A stretch of DNA of 64,000 nt from Dialister hominis (GCF_007164725.1 NZ_AP019697.1:301501-365500); one strand, 5' to 3'. Numbered from the stretch's first letter, positions 35,486-44,981 are shown. Program-made: numbers and translations. The notes: generated by a model not told the origin, from the letters alone.

Positions 35486-36176
35486 TGATGAAAAGTTAAA
35501 AGCGGAAAGAGAAGCGCGCAGGAAGCTTTTCATGGACTGGGACATAGAAAAGGAGCTGCCTGCCGATATCAGCGGATACAAGCTTCACCGGATCGACAAG
35601 CAGGACGGGCGCATCTACTATGCCTTCGGCTGGACGAATGAGGAAAACGGCTGGGAAGTCCGAGCACTCTTTGATGAGGAAACGATGGATTACATGGTAA
35701 AGATGTACCTGCGCCTTGTGACGCTGACGGAAATCGAGCTCATCACGGGCGACTTTGATGAGTTCAAGAGAAATCTCGTCCTCCTGACGCCAAAAGCCAT
35801 CGATCACGAGCTGATCCACCGCGAGAATGTATCTGTCCTTGTCAGGGGCAAGGGCTTCATGGTCTGGGACAGCGAGCCTTTCCTTCCTGAAACGATCGGC
35901 CATTACCAGAGGATGATCAAGCCGTCCATGCCGGTCCTCGGCCTCAACGGGTCCTACATCATAGGGGCGTATGAGTGCCGCGAGAAAGATACGGGCATCC
36001 TTTTCTTCTATAATATGTACAGAGACGAGTACTACGGCGAGCTTCGCGCCGGCGGAATCCCGGGCATCATCCATCAGTATGACGCCAAGACGATTCCCGA
36101 ACTGGAAGAAGCGATCAATAAAAATCTCAAAAAGGATCTTCATGCCCTGTATGAAAATCCGGTCATTGATGATTAA
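35475..36176 (+). CDS. Protein of unknown function
   Basis: I do not recognise the family. It is a 233-residue soluble, acidic protein with no signal peptide or membrane segment. Visible features are a charged helical N terminus (residues 5-25), aromatic-rich stretches (RIYYAFGWTNEENGWEVRA, FFYNMYRDEYYGELRAG) and a helical C terminus. The overlap with the transglycosylase gene makes it the last gene of polA-coaE-slt. Downstream lies the separate rimP promoter. Confidence 0.6.
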   Translation: MAVDDEKLKAEREARRKLFMDWDIEKELPADISGYKLHRIDKQDGRIYYAFGWTNEENGWEVRALFDEETMDYMVKMYLRLVTLTEIELITGDFDEFKRNLVLLTPKAIDHELIHRENVSVLVRGKGFMVWDSEPFLPETIGHYQRMIKPSMPVLGLNGSYIIGAYECREKDTGILFFYNMYRDEYYGELRAGGIPGIIHQYDAKTIPELEEAINKNLKKDLHALYENPVIDD

Positions 36177-36198
36177 GCACGAAGAAACCGGGGAAAGT

Positions 36199-36227
36199 TT
36201 GCTCCCCTTTACAAGATGTGATATAAT
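36199..36227 (+). promoter_or_regulatory. Promoter of the rimP-nusA-infB operon
   Basis: TTGCTC, 17 nt, TATAAT with a TGA extended -10. A leader of about 105 nt follows, containing the hairpin at 36289. Confidence 0.75.
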
Positions 36228-36288
36228 AAATCAGTAAATCATGTTCGGTTTATTTGTTTTATTTTATCGTTTATAGAATTTCCTGTGG

Positions 36289-36313
36289 AGTGAGCCTCGG
36301 CTCACTTTTTCTT
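36289..36313 (+). terminator. Terminator-like hairpin in the rimP leader (possible attenuator)
   Basis: AGTGAGC, CTCG tetraloop, GCTCACT, then T5CTT. It sits between the promoter and the rimP RBS, so every transcript must pass it. It may also serve as the end of the upstream polA operon. Confidence 0.65.
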
Positions 36314-36338
36314 ATATTTAACATTCATAGGAGGGTAT

Positions 36339-36812
36339 ATGGCGCACAAGGAAGTCGAGGATGCTGTAGAAAAATTACTGGAACCAATTCTTGAAGCGGA
36401 CGGCATTGAAGTTGTCGACGTGGAATACGTCAGGGAAAGAAACTGGATTCTTCGTATTTTCATTGATAAGGAAGGCGGCGTCGATCTGAATGACTGCCAG
36501 GTCATCAGTGAAAAGGCAGGAGCCATACTCGACGAGAAGGATCTGATTCCGGACAATTACATGCTGGAAGTTTCCTCGCCGGGTCTTGACCGCGTACTGA
36601 AGAAGGACAAGGATTTCATCCGCTATACCGGCGAAGAAGTCGATGTCAAATTGTTTGCTCCCCTTGAAGGTCATAAAGGCGTAAAAGCTTTCACAGCTCT
36701 TTTGGACGGGCTTTCCGAAGACGGAAGCCTGAAGCTCACGCTGGAAGGCGGCGAAAGCATTGTCCTTGGCAGGGACAAGATCTCGCAGGTCAGACTGCAT
36801 TTTTCATTTTAA
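36339..36812 (+). CDS. rimP: Ribosome maturation factor RimP
   Basis: Helps assemble the 30S subunit. The sequence has the typical pattern LLEPILEADGIEVVDVEYV, LRIFIDKEGGVDLNDCQ and YMLEVSSPGLDRVLKK in the N-terminal domain, then a C-terminal SH3-like part. It has 157 residues. First gene of the nusA operon; nusA follows 20 nt downstream with a good RBS. Confidence 0.95.
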   Translation: MAHKEVEDAVEKLLEPILEADGIEVVDVEYVRERNWILRIFIDKEGGVDLNDCQVISEKAGAILDEKDLIPDNYMLEVSSPGLDRVLKKDKDFIRYTGEEVDVKLFAPLEGHKGVKAFTALLDGLSEDGSLKLTLEGGESIVLGRDKISQVRLHFSF

Positions 36813-36832
36813 TCTCGGAGGAATAATTCATC

Positions 36833-37969
36833 GTGAATGGCAATTTATTAGAAGCAATACAGAGTTTGGTCAAAGTAAAGAAAGTCGACGCCGATGTCGT
36901 ATTCGACGCGCTTGAAATGGTGCTGCTCACCGCTTACAAGAAGGAAATGGGAAGCAACGCAAAGACATCCATCAAGCTGAACCGAGAAACCGGCGATTAT
37001 CAGATTTTTGAAGAAAAGACCGTTGTTGAATCCATCGATCCGGAATCTGAAAATGCAATTAATGAGATCACAGTAGAAGATGCCAAGAAGATCGACAGAA
37101 GCTACGAAGCAGGCGATCTTTTGAGCATTGATGTGACCCCGAAGAATTTTGGACGCATCGCTGCCCAGACAGCTAAGCAGGTCATGATCCAGAAGCTGCG
37201 CGAAGCAGAAAGAGGATCCCTCTATGAAGAATTCTCCGGCCGCGCAGGCGATGTCATCACCGGCACCGTCAAGTGGAGCGAATCCAGGGCGATTTTCGTG
37301 GATCTGGGCCGCTGCGAAGGCATCCTTCCATATGCAGAACAGATCGAAGGCGAAGAATTCAAAGCCAATGACAAGATCAAGTGCTACGTTCTTGAAGTCA
37401 AGAAAACCACCAAGGGACCGGAAATCATCCTTTCCAGAACCCATCCGGGACTTCTGAAGAGACTTTTCGAACTTGAGGTTCCTGAAATCTACAGCGGCAC
37501 CGTTGAAATCAAGAACGTGGTCCGTGAAGCAGGCTCCCGTTCCAAGATCGCTGTTTATGCCATGGATCCAACCGTCGATCCGGTCGGTGCCTGCGTAGGA
37601 CCGAAGGGCCAGAGAGTCCAGAACATCGTCAATGAACTGCATGGCGAAAAGATCGATATCGTCCGCTGGGACGAAGATCCGGCCATTTTCATTGCCAATG
37701 CGCTCTCCCCGTCCAAAGTCATTTCCGTTTCCGTATGGGATGAAGAAAATTCTTCCTACGTCGTCGTTCCTGACTACCAGCTGACACTGGCTATCGGCAA
37801 GGCAGGCCAGAATGCAAGACTGGCTGCCAAGCTGACGAACTGGAAGATCGATATCAAGAGCGAAACCCAGGCCAGAGAAGAAGGCTTCGGCCAGGCCGCT
37901 GAAGAGGACGATGGAGATATCCTGGGAGACATCGAAGAAAGCGGACAGGAGGAAGAAACTAAAGAATGA
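36833..37969 (+). CDS. nusA: Transcription termination/antitermination factor NusA
   Basis: Binds RNA polymerase and modulates pausing, termination and antitermination. The N-terminal domain is followed by S1 (DVITGTVKWSESRAIFVDLG, near residues 138-157), KH1 (DPVGACVGPKGQRVQNI) and KH2 (LAIGKAGQNARLAAKLT). An acidic tail ends the protein. There are no C-terminal repeats, as usual in Firmicutes (378 residues). GTG start with CGGAGGAATAA upstream. It overlaps ylxR by ATGA. Confidence 0.96.
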   Translation: MNGNLLEAIQSLVKVKKVDADVVFDALEMVLLTAYKKEMGSNAKTSIKLNRETGDYQIFEEKTVVESIDPESENAINEITVEDAKKIDRSYEAGDLLSIDVTPKNFGRIAAQTAKQVMIQKLREAERGSLYEEFSGRAGDVITGTVKWSESRAIFVDLGRCEGILPYAEQIEGEEFKANDKIKCYVLEVKKTTKGPEIILSRTHPGLLKRLFELEVPEIYSGTVEIKNVVREAGSRSKIAVYAMDPTVDPVGACVGPKGQRVQNIVNELHGEKIDIVRWDEDPAIFIANALSPSKVISVSVWDEENSSYVVVPDYQLTLAIGKAGQNARLAAKLTNWKIDIKSETQAREEGFGQAAEEDDGDILGDIEESGQEEETKE

Positions 37970-38232
37970 AGCAGAAGAAGATCACGATGCGCATGTGCGT
38001 CGGCTGCAAAGAGCTGAAGCCAAAGAAGGAACTCCTCCGCGTCGTAGCGCTTCCGACAGGAATCATTGAACTGGACAGGACCGGGAAGAAATCCGGCCGC
38101 GGCGTCTATGTCTGCGACAACATCGAATGTTTCGAAAAGGCATATGAATCCCACGGGCTGGAAAGATCCCTGAAGCGCCCTGTGTCCAAGGAAGTCTATG
38201 ACTCCCTTAAGGAACAGATTGAAAATGGATGA
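37966..38232 (+). CDS. rnpM: YlxR family protein (RNase P modulator RnpM)
   Basis: A small basic RNA-binding protein, 88 residues. The YlxR signature MRMCVGCKELKPKKELLRVV and the glycine-rich KKSGRGVYVCDN with paired cysteines are clear. In Bacillus subtilis the homologue modulates RNase P. It overlaps nusA (ATGA) and ylxQ (8 nt), as in most Firmicute nusA operons. Confidence 0.92.
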   Translation: MKQKKITMRMCVGCKELKPKKELLRVVALPTGIIELDRTGKKSGRGVYVCDNIECFEKAYESHGLERSLKRPVSKEVYDSLKEQIENG

Positions 38233-38533
38233 TCCAGTATACAGGATGCTGGGCCTCTGCATGAAAGCGGGGCGCCTGCTTTCCGGCAGCGAACAGGTCT
38301 CTGAAGGCCTTCGGAAAGGCACGGGCAAACTGCTGATCATCGCGGAAGACAGCTCCCCGAGAACAAAAGAGGAATACACGAATGCAGCGGAGAAATGGAA
38401 AATCCCTTACCGTGTATTCGGCGAAAAAGATAAATTAGGGCAGGCCCTTGGCAAGGGGGTACGGACAGCAGCCCTTATAGTAGATAAAGGATTCGGCAAG
38501 GCGATCGCTGAAAAGATCGACAACCGGAAATAA
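38225..38533 (+). CDS. L7Ae-family RNA-binding protein YlxQ
   Basis: A 102-residue L7Ae/L30e/S12e-type K-turn binding protein. MLGLCMKAGRLLSGSEQVSEG and KLLIIAEDSSPRTKEEY match the family, and GKGVRTAALIVDKGFG lies near the C terminus. ATG 38225 is chosen because it gives the standard length; a longer frame begins inside ylxR. Direct role unknown, presumably in ribosome or RNA metabolism. Confidence 0.88.
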   Translation: MDDPVYRMLGLCMKAGRLLSGSEQVSEGLRKGTGKLLIIAEDSSPRTKEEYTNAAEKWKIPYRVFGEKDKLGQALGKGVRTAALIVDKGFGKAIAEKIDNRK

Positions 38534-38553
38534 GAACGGACGGGAGGCTGCTT

Positions 38554-41319
38554 ATGCAGAAAAAGAAGTACAGAGTATATGAATTAGTAAAAGAGTTTAA
38601 AAAGTCGGATAAAGAGGTCATGGACGCTTTGAAGAAGAACCATATTGAGGTGACTAGCCGCCTGTCCGGAGTAGATGAAGGGGCGAAAACCGTTTTGGCA
38701 AAAGAATTTGAAGCATCCAAGAAACCAGCAAAACGTCCGCAGATGCGTACCGTAAGGTTCGATCAGCAGGGCAGACCGACTGACAGGAAGTCCGGAGAAG
38801 CAGGCCGCAAAGCCGCTTACTCGAGCGTGGAACCAGAAGCACAGAAAGCTCCTGCAGCGCCGAAGCCGGCAGAAGTGAAAGAAGAGGCTCCGAAAGCGGA
38901 AGCCGCTCATCAGGAAAGAAAAGAAACCCGCGGAAGAGAGGAAAATACCACGCGCCCCGTAAGAGATAACAGAAACGACCGTCCGAATAATGACAGGAAC
39001 GACCGCAGAAATGACCGTTCCTCCGGAGATAGAAACGACCGCCCCTCCGGCGACAGAAATAACCGTTCCTACGGTGACAGAAACAGCCGCCCGTCCGGCG
39101 ACAGAAATGGAAACCGTTCCTATGGCGACAGAAACGGCCGCCCGTCCGGTGACAGAAATGGAAACCGTCCATCCGGCGACAGGAATGGCAACCGTCCGTA
39201 TGGCGACAGGAATGGAAACCGTCCGTCCGGCGACAGGAACGGAAACCGCCCGTATGGCGACAGAAACGGCCGTCCGGCTGGCGATAGAAATGGCAGACCC
39301 GCTGGCGACAGGAACGGCAGACCGTTCGGCGGAAACGATCATTCCAGAAATGATCATTCCCACAGCCAGCATCCGGCAGCCGTTGCTGCTCCGGTAGAAG
39401 AAATCGCTCCGGAAACTCCGGCAGTCAGACGTGAAAAACCGGCCAAGAAGAAAACAAAGAAGGACTGGGAAAAGGCAAGAAGAGAAAAGGAAGGCGGCTC
39501 TTTGATGGCCCGCTCCCTGAACCAGGGCAAGAAGAAGAAACACAACCAGGAAAAGAAACAGGATACCTATCCGACAGAAGTAACTGTCCCGGCTGCTGTT
39601 ACCGTCAAGGAACTGGCTGAACTTTTCGGCTGCGAAGTCAGCGAGATCATCAAACACTTGATGGCTCTTGGCGTCATGGCTACCATCAATCAGAACCTCG
39701 ATCCGGATACCGTCGAAATCCTTGCTGAAGAATTCGGTGTAACCCTTCTGAAACCTGAAAAGGAAGAAGATCCGACGGAATACATTCCGGAACCGGATGA
39801 TCCCCGTTTCCTCGTACCGCGTCCTCCGATCGTTACGATCATGGGCCATGTCGACCACGGCAAGACGACACTGCTTGACGCCCTGCGCCAGACAAATGTC
39901 GCTCTCCACGAAGCCGGCGGCATCACCCAGAGAATCGGTGCTTACCAGATCCGCTACAAGGGTCACAAGATCACATTCCTGGATACCCCGGGCCATGAAG
40001 CATTCACCGCTATGCGTTCCAGAGGCGCTCAGCTGACGGATATTGCCGTCCTGATCGTTGCTGCCGATGACGGTGTCATGCCGCAGACCATCGAAGCTAT
40101 CCACCATGCAAAGAACGCAGGCGTTCCGATCATGGTTGCCATCAATAAGATTGATAAGCCGGGCGCAAACCCTGACCGCATCAAGGAAGAACTTTCCAAG
40201 GAAGGGCTCCTCGCGGAAGACTGGGGCGGCGATGTCATCATGACCCCGATTTCTGCCAAGAAGAAGATCGGCCTTGATGACCTCCTGGAAAACATCCTGC
40301 TCGTAGCAGAAATGAAGGAACTCAAAGCCAATCCGAAGCGCGAAGCTTACGGCGTCGTCGTCGAAGCACAGCTGGATAAGGGCAGAGGTCCTGTCATGAG
40401 CGTGCTCGTACAGAACGGCACACTCCATGTCGGAGACGGCATCTTGGCCGGCAAAAGCTGGGGCCGCGTCCGCGCCATGAACAATGAAAACGGCCGCAAG
40501 ATGAAGAGCGCCGAACCGGCTGCACCGGTTGAAATCCTCGGTATGGACAGCGTTCCGGAAGCAGGCGACCATTTCTATGTCATGGATGAAAGAAAGGCAA
40601 GAAACATCGCTGAAATCCGCGCATCCCGTGCGAAGGAAGAAGAGCAGAGAAGCGTACAGAAGGTAACGCTCGACAACATCTTCGAAAAGATCAAGGAAGG
40701 CGAAATGAAGGAACTTGACCTCATCGTCAAGGCAGACGTACAGGGCTCCGTTGAAGCGCTCGTTCAGTCCCTCATGGGCATCAAGAGTGATGAAGTCCGC
40801 GTTTCCATCGTCCACTCCGCTGTCGGCGCCATCAACGAATCCGATGTCATGCTGGCATCTGCCTCCAATGCGCTGATCATCGGCTTCAACGTCCGTCCGG
40901 ATGCCAATGCAAGAGCACTGGCTGAAAAAGACGGCGTCGATATGCGTCTCTACCGTGTCATCTATGACTGCATTGATGATATCAAGGCAGCTATGGCCGG
41001 CATGCTCGCTCCGACCATCCGCGAAGTCGTTCTCGGCCACGCAGAAGTCCGTCAGGTCATCCATACACCGAAACTCATCGTTGCCGGCTGCTATGTACAG
41101 GACGGCAAGATCACAAGCAGCTGCCGTCTCCGCCTGATCCGCGACGGCATCGTCATCCACGAAGGCAAGATCGCATCCCTGCGCCGCTTCAAGGATGATG
41201 TGAAGGAAGTCGCACAAGGCTTCGAATGCGGTATTTCGCTGGAAAGCTACCGCGACGTCAAGGAAGGCGACCAGCTTGAATCCTTTGAGCTGAAAGAAGA
41301 AGCTGCCACCTTGGAATAA
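38554..41319 (+). CDS. infB: Translation initiation factor IF-2
   Basis: The GTPase that loads fMet-tRNA onto the ribosome, 921 residues. The small N-terminal IF2N domain ([19 protein letters not shown]) is followed by a long linker. Within it, residues 155-260 are a low-complexity tract with twelve GDRN units ([10 protein letters not shown] type). Then come the second IF2N domain ([17 protein letters not shown]), the G domain with G1 [19 protein letters not shown] and NKIDKP, and domains II-IV. RBS CGGGAGG. Terminator at 41349. Confidence 0.97.
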   Translation: MQKKKYRVYELVKEFKKSDKEVMDALKKNHIEVTSRLSGVDEGAKTVLAKEFEASKKPAKRPQMRTVRFDQQGRPTDRKSGEAGRKAAYSSVEPEAQKAPAAPKPAEVKEEAPKAEAAHQERKETRGREENTTRPVRDNRNDRPNNDRNDRRNDRSSGDRNDRPSGDRNNRSYGDRNSRPSGDRNGNRSYGDRNGRPSGDRNGNRPSGDRNGNRPYGDRNGNRPSGDRNGNRPYGDRNGRPAGDRNGRPAGDRNGRPFGGNDHSRNDHSHSQHPAAVAAPVEEIAPETPAVRREKPAKKKTKKDWEKARREKEGGSLMARSLNQGKKKKHNQEKKQDTYPTEVTVPAAVTVKELAELFGCEVSEIIKHLMALGVMATINQNLDPDTVEILAEEFGVTLLKPEKEEDPTEYIPEPDDPRFLVPRPPIVTIMGHVDHGKTTLLDALRQTNVALHEAGGITQRIGAYQIRYKGHKITFLDTPGHEAFTAMRSRGAQLTDIAVLIVAADDGVMPQTIEAIHHAKNAGVPIMVAINKIDKPGANPDRIKEELSKEGLLAEDWGGDVIMTPISAKKKIGLDDLLENILLVAEMKELKANPKREAYGVVVEAQLDKGRGPVMSVLVQNGTLHVGDGILAGKSWGRVRAMNNENGRKMKSAEPAAPVEILGMDSVPEAGDHFYVMDERKARNIAEIRASRAKEEEQRSVQKVTLDNIFEKIKEGEMKELDLIVKADVQGSVEALVQSLMGIKSDEVRVSIVHSAVGAINESDVMLASASNALIIGFNVRPDANARALAEKDGVDMRLYRVIYDCIDDIKAAMAGMLAPTIREVVLGHAEVRQVIHTPKLIVAGCYVQDGKITSSCRLRLIRDGIVIHEGKIASLRRFKDDVKEVAQGFECGISLESYRDVKEGDQLESFELKEEAATLE
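39018..39330 (+). repeat. Tandem repeat tract in infB encoding GDRNG(N)R(P/S) units
   Basis: Twelve imperfect units of 24-27 nt built on GGCGACAGAAATGG-like cores, encoding GDRN followed by G/N/R/P/S/Y. It is a coding repeat and could vary in unit number between strains. Confidence 0.85.
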
Positions 41320-41348
41320 TCAGGGCAGGCGTTCTTAATTAAAAAGTA

Positions 41349-41387
41349 AGAGGCCCGCATCCCTATTTCGATGACGGGCCTCTTTAT
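41349..41387 (+). terminator. Terminator after infB
   Basis: GAGGCCCG pairs with CGGGCCTC, with an inner ATC/GAT, followed by TTTATTTC. Confidence 0.75.
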
Positions 41388-41445
41388 TTCTTAGTATCCG
41401 CAAAGAGCGGAAGATCCTGCCGCATGCGGCAAGAGAGGAATCCAT

Positions 41446-41832
41446 ATGTCAGAATTACGCGTTAGAAAAATACAGGAATTCATCAAGCAGGAAGTCAGCC
41501 AGATGCTCCTCTATGACCTGAAAGATCCGCACATCGGCTTTGTCACCGTGACAGGCGTCCATGTGACCGGAGATTTGCGCGAAGCAACGATTTACGTCAG
41601 CCTTTTCGGGAAATCCTGGGAAAAGGCAAAATCGCTCGAAGCGCTCAACAAGGCAAAAGGCTCCATCCGCAAGGAACTCGGCCAGCGCCTCAAGATTTAC
41701 TACACACCGGAAATTACCTTCGAAGAAGACAAGTCCCTTGATTACGGCATGCACATTGAAGGTCTCCTGAAAAAGGTGCATGACGAAGAAAAGGATAAAG
41801 CTCCGAAGGAAGATACTGAAAAGGAGGACTGA
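41446..41832 (+). CDS. rbfA: Ribosome-binding factor A
   Basis: A KH-fold protein needed for late 16S rRNA maturation. Signatures: RVRKIQEFIKQEVSQMLL at the start, DPHIGFVTVTGVHVTGDLREATIYVSL, and the C-terminal RLKIYYTPEITFEEDKSLDY. It has 128 residues with an acidic Lys/Glu tail. RBS GAGAGGAA. First gene of rbfA-nrnA-truB-ribF; nrnA follows after 3 nt. Confidence 0.95.
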   Translation: MSELRVRKIQEFIKQEVSQMLLYDLKDPHIGFVTVTGVHVTGDLREATIYVSLFGKSWEKAKSLEALNKAKGSIRKELGQRLKIYYTPEITFEEDKSLDYGMHIEGLLKKVHDEEKDKAPKEDTEKED

Positions 41833-41835
41833 AAA

Positions 41836-42801
41836 ATGAGTCTTGGCAAAGATCATGCTGTCGAAATCGACAAGCAGCAGGCTATGGATTTCCTGAAATC
41901 CCATAACCGTTTCCTTCTCGTAGGACATGAGCATCCGGACGGAGACGACGTAGGCTCCATCTGCGCGCTGCACAATGTCCTTCTCTCCATGGGCAAGGAA
42001 GCCGACATGGTTCTTCCTGATCCCGTGCCGAGAGTGTACACCCTCGTTGAAACATCTGCACAGGTCATGACATCCATTCCGGAAGGAAAGGATTATGATG
42101 CCATCGTTTTCACGGACCTTTCCAACCTGGAAAGAGGCGGGAATTTTGATTTCCCGGACGTGGACAGCCTCTGCATCGACCATCACAGAAGCAATGAAAG
42201 ATACACCGATTACCTTTACCTGCGCTACCACTATGCAGCAACGGCAGAAATGCTTGCTGAAATGTTCTTCGACGAAGGCATCCAGATGGACAAGGACACA
42301 TGCAATGCCCTTTACATGGCCATCGGCACCGACAGCGGATTCTTTAAGTTCAGCTGCACATCCCCGCATACGCTCCTCATGGCAAGCAAGCTGGTAGAAA
42401 TGGGCGCTGATCCCTCCTACATTTCCAACCGTCTGGAAGAAAAAACAGAGGAAGCCATGAAGTGCTACAAGATCGTGGCAGGCACCGTCCATTCCTATGC
42501 GAACGGCAAGATCGTCATCGCATACATGGACAAGGAAGCCATGGATCTTGACGGTGAAAATTCCGATTACTACGCAACGATTCCGCGCTGCATCAAGGGA
42601 TGCGAAATCGCTGCCCTCTTCAAGTACAGGGGAGAAAAGGAAACTCGTATTTCCCTGCGTGCCAAGGAATATGCCAATGTAGGAAAGCTGGCTGAGGAAT
42701 TCGGCGGCGGCGGACACTGGAAAGCATCCGGCTGCACCATCCATGAAACATTTGCAGACGCAGAGCCCATTTTCGTCAAAGCTGCGGAGAAGTATCTCTG
42801 A
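41836..42801 (+). CDS. nrnA: Bifunctional oligoribonuclease/PAP phosphatase NrnA (DHH family)
   Basis: Degrades short RNA fragments and probably dephosphorylates pAp. A DHH domain with VGHEHPDGDDVGS, FTDLSNLERGG and the DHH triad in LCIDHHRSNERY (near residue 115) is followed by DHHA1 with GGGGHWKASG near the end. It has 321 residues. It sits between rbfA and truB (TGATG overlap), as in many Firmicutes. Confidence 0.92.
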   Translation: MSLGKDHAVEIDKQQAMDFLKSHNRFLLVGHEHPDGDDVGSICALHNVLLSMGKEADMVLPDPVPRVYTLVETSAQVMTSIPEGKDYDAIVFTDLSNLERGGNFDFPDVDSLCIDHHRSNERYTDYLYLRYHYAATAEMLAEMFFDEGIQMDKDTCNALYMAIGTDSGFFKFSCTSPHTLLMASKLVEMGADPSYISNRLEEKTEEAMKCYKIVAGTVHSYANGKIVIAYMDKEAMDLDGENSDYYATIPRCIKGCEIAALFKYRGEKETRISLRAKEYANVGKLAEEFGGGGHWKASGCTIHETFADAEPIFVKAAEKYL

Positions 42802-43652
42802 TGGACGGCGTCCTTAATGTCATCAAGCCGAAGGACTGGACCTCCTTCGATGTCATTGCAAAGCTCCAGAGGATCTACCACCAAAAGAAAATAGGGCACG
42901 GAGGGACGCTCGATCCCATGGCATCCGGCGTTCTTCCCGTGTTCCTGGGACGTGCGACGCGCCTCATCGAGTATGCGCCCATCCATACGAAGAGATATGA
43001 AGCAGAATTCATCATGGGCATCAGGACGGATACCGAGGACATGACGGGAGAAATCCTCGAAAGAGGAGAAGTCCCGTCTGACACGTCCATCTGGGAAGGT
43101 GCTGTCAGTGCTTTCCGCGGCGACATCATGCAGGTGCCTTCCATTTATTCAGCAATCAAGGTGAATGGGGAAAGGGCCTACAAGCTTGCCCGCGAAGGAA
43201 AGGAAGTCGAGCTCAAAGCGCGCCCCGTCACGATTTATGACCTGACCATCTGGGAAATCGCGCCGCCCGTCATCAAGCTGCATGTGACCTGCTCGTCCGG
43301 CACGTACATCCGGGCGCTTGGAAGAGATATCGGTGAAAAGGCAGGATGTCTTCTTACGATGTCCTCCCTTGTCCGTACCGTCGTCGGTCCCTTTTCCATT
43401 GAAAACGCAAAGACGATGGAGGAAATCGAGAAGGATCCGGAAGGATCCCTCATGACGAGTCTGAAACCGATCCTTTCCGGCCTTCCCAATATCGAGCTTT
43501 CCGAAAAGGAAGCCAGGGATTTCCTTCAGGGGAAACGGCTCAAGACGAAAGAAAAAGACCTTGATATGGCGGCTGCCTTCCATGGGGACACGTTCCTCGG
43601 CACCGCATACGTCAAGGCAGGCATCATTCATCCAAAGAAAGTTTTTTCGTGA
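42801..43652 (+). CDS. truB: tRNA pseudouridine(55) synthase
   Basis: Makes pseudouridine 55 in the T-loop of tRNAs. The catalytic aspartate lies in HGGTLDPMASGVLPV (near residue 40). Further motifs: KRYEAEFIMGIRTDTEDMTG and the CSSGTYIRALGRDIG region. It has 283 residues. The gene overlaps nrnA by TGATG and is followed 6 nt later by ribF. Confidence 0.95.
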   Translation: MDGVLNVIKPKDWTSFDVIAKLQRIYHQKKIGHGGTLDPMASGVLPVFLGRATRLIEYAPIHTKRYEAEFIMGIRTDTEDMTGEILERGEVPSDTSIWEGAVSAFRGDIMQVPSIYSAIKVNGERAYKLAREGKEVELKARPVTIYDLTIWEIAPPVIKLHVTCSSGTYIRALGRDIGEKAGCLLTMSSLVRTVVGPFSIENAKTMEEIEKDPEGSLMTSLKPILSGLPNIELSEKEARDFLQGKRLKTKEKDLDMAAAFHGDTFLGTAYVKAGIIHPKKVFS

Positions 43653-43658
43653 GGAATT

Positions 43659-44579
43659 ATGAAGATTTTACATGCATTGGAAGAAATCACGGACGGAGAA
43701 CCCCGCGTCTTCGTCCTTGGATTTTTTGACGGCTGCCACCTGGGCCATCAGGCGGTCTTTAAAGAAGCAGCAAAGCTTGCGGAAGAAAAAAGTGCCGGAA
43801 TCGGCGTCATTACCTTCTATCCGCATCCCATGAGCGTTCTTGCGCCCGACATCCGCGTCTCTCTTCTCCAGTCAGAAGAGGAAAAGGCAGAGTCCTTCCG
43901 GAAGGCAGGCATGGATCTGGCCGTATTTATCCGCCCGACGAAGGAATTCCTCTCTGAAACAGCAGAATCATTCCTGAAAAGCCTCGCAGATATTCCAGGC
44001 ATCAAGGGCATTGTGACGGGAGATAACTTTTCCTTCGGGAAAGGCGCTTCCGGCAATGTTTCTTCCATGAAATCCTATTTTGAAGGAAGCGATGTTGCCG
44101 TTGTGACAGCGCCCCTTGTTTCCGAAGGCGGAAAAGTACTGTCGAGCACGACGGTACGCACGCTGATCGAGGCGGGAAAAGTCGAAGAGGCAGCAAAACT
44201 TCTTGGAAGGAACTATACGATGTCAGGCGACGTCGTTCACGGCTTCCACAGAGGAAATGATCTCCTGGGCTTTCCGACAGCGAACCTTCGCATGCCCGAT
44301 GCACGCGTCCTTCCTGCCGACGGCGTCTATGCGACGAAGACAAGGATCGAAGGGAAATGCTATCCGTCCGTCACAAACATCGGGACGAATCCGACCTTTG
44401 GCAACAGCGAAAAAACGATCGAAACCTTCATCATTGATTTTGATGAAGAAATCTATGGGAAAAGCTTTACCCTGGAATGGGTGAAATATATCCGCGGCGA
44501 AGTGAAGTTTGATTCCGTAGACGCACTGAAAGCACAGATAGAAAGCGATATAGAAACAGCAAAGAAGATCTTTTTTTGA
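43659..44579 (+). CDS. ribF: Bifunctional riboflavin kinase/FAD synthetase
   Basis: Makes FMN and FAD from riboflavin. The N-terminal FMN adenylyltransferase domain shows LGFFDGCHLGHQ and TFYPHPMSVL; the C-terminal flavokinase domain shows GDVVHGFHRGNDLLGFPTANL and TNIGTNPTFG. It has 306 residues. Last gene of the rbfA operon, with a terminator 17 nt after the stop. Confidence 0.95.
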   Translation: MKILHALEEITDGEPRVFVLGFFDGCHLGHQAVFKEAAKLAEEKSAGIGVITFYPHPMSVLAPDIRVSLLQSEEEKAESFRKAGMDLAVFIRPTKEFLSETAESFLKSLADIPGIKGIVTGDNFSFGKGASGNVSSMKSYFEGSDVAVVTAPLVSEGGKVLSSTTVRTLIEAGKVEEAAKLLGRNYTMSGDVVHGFHRGNDLLGFPTANLRMPDARVLPADGVYATKTRIEGKCYPSVTNIGTNPTFGNSEKTIETFIIDFDEEIYGKSFTLEWVKYIRGEVKFDSVDALKAQIESDIETAKKIFF

Positions 44580-44595
44580 TGCTTCCTGCGATAAA

Positions 44596-44627
44596 GACCT
44601 CCCCGAGCGGATCAGGGAGGTTTTTTC
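44596..44627 (+). terminator. Terminator after ribF
   Basis: ACCTCCC/GGGAGGT stem, 11 nt loop, T6. Confidence 0.88.
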
Positions 44628-44981
44628 ATGCGCGGAAGAGATATCATGGATGTCATGCTGCCATTTCCTGCATATCAGACTATGAAAAGGCGGTTTATTA
44701 ATAGATTGCATGCTATGAATTAAAGAATTAACAAGCTTCTATGTATTTAAATTGTATACTATAAGTTATAAATCATTGTATAATTCATAGACAAGTTACA
44801 ACTTATAATAAAAATAAATGATTATGGCGATTTTTTATATATTGGAATCTATGATTAAAAGATGAAGGGATTTTTGAAACTGCTGAAAAGAAATATTGGA
44901 TAGTATTCTATTCAAGAAGTATGATAAGACCATAGTTACAGGTTCGGGGAAGCCGAACGAGTTATACCGGAGGCACAGACC
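44628..44981 (+). other. AT-rich intergenic region upstream of the small ORF
   Basis: No gene is seen. It contains -10-like boxes (TATACT at 44755, TATAAT at 44779), an inverted repeat TATAAGTT (44760) with AACTTATA (44800), a palindrome AAGTTACAACTT near 44793, and a hairpin GTTCGG/CCGAAC at 44942-44957 just before the small-ORF RBS. Confidence 0.5.
44896..44925 (+). promoter_or_regulatory. Possible promoter of the 32-codon small ORF
   Basis: TTGGAT, 18 nt, TATGAT, about 57 nt before the start codon. Confidence 0.4.

Noticed and set aside
39018-39330. Possible CRISPR array from regularly repeated sequence
   Set aside because: Units are contiguous, in frame and encode GDRN repeats in IF-2; there are no unique spacers and no cas genes.
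38584-41217. 877-codon open frame antisense to infB
   Set aside because: It mirrors infB codon use (third-position bias leaves the opposite frame open), has no RBS and encodes Cys/Val/Phe-rich nonsense. infB is certain.
41455-42744. 429-codon antisense frame across rbfA and nrnA
   Set aside because: Spans two well-identified genes on the other strand and has no RBS or homology by eye.
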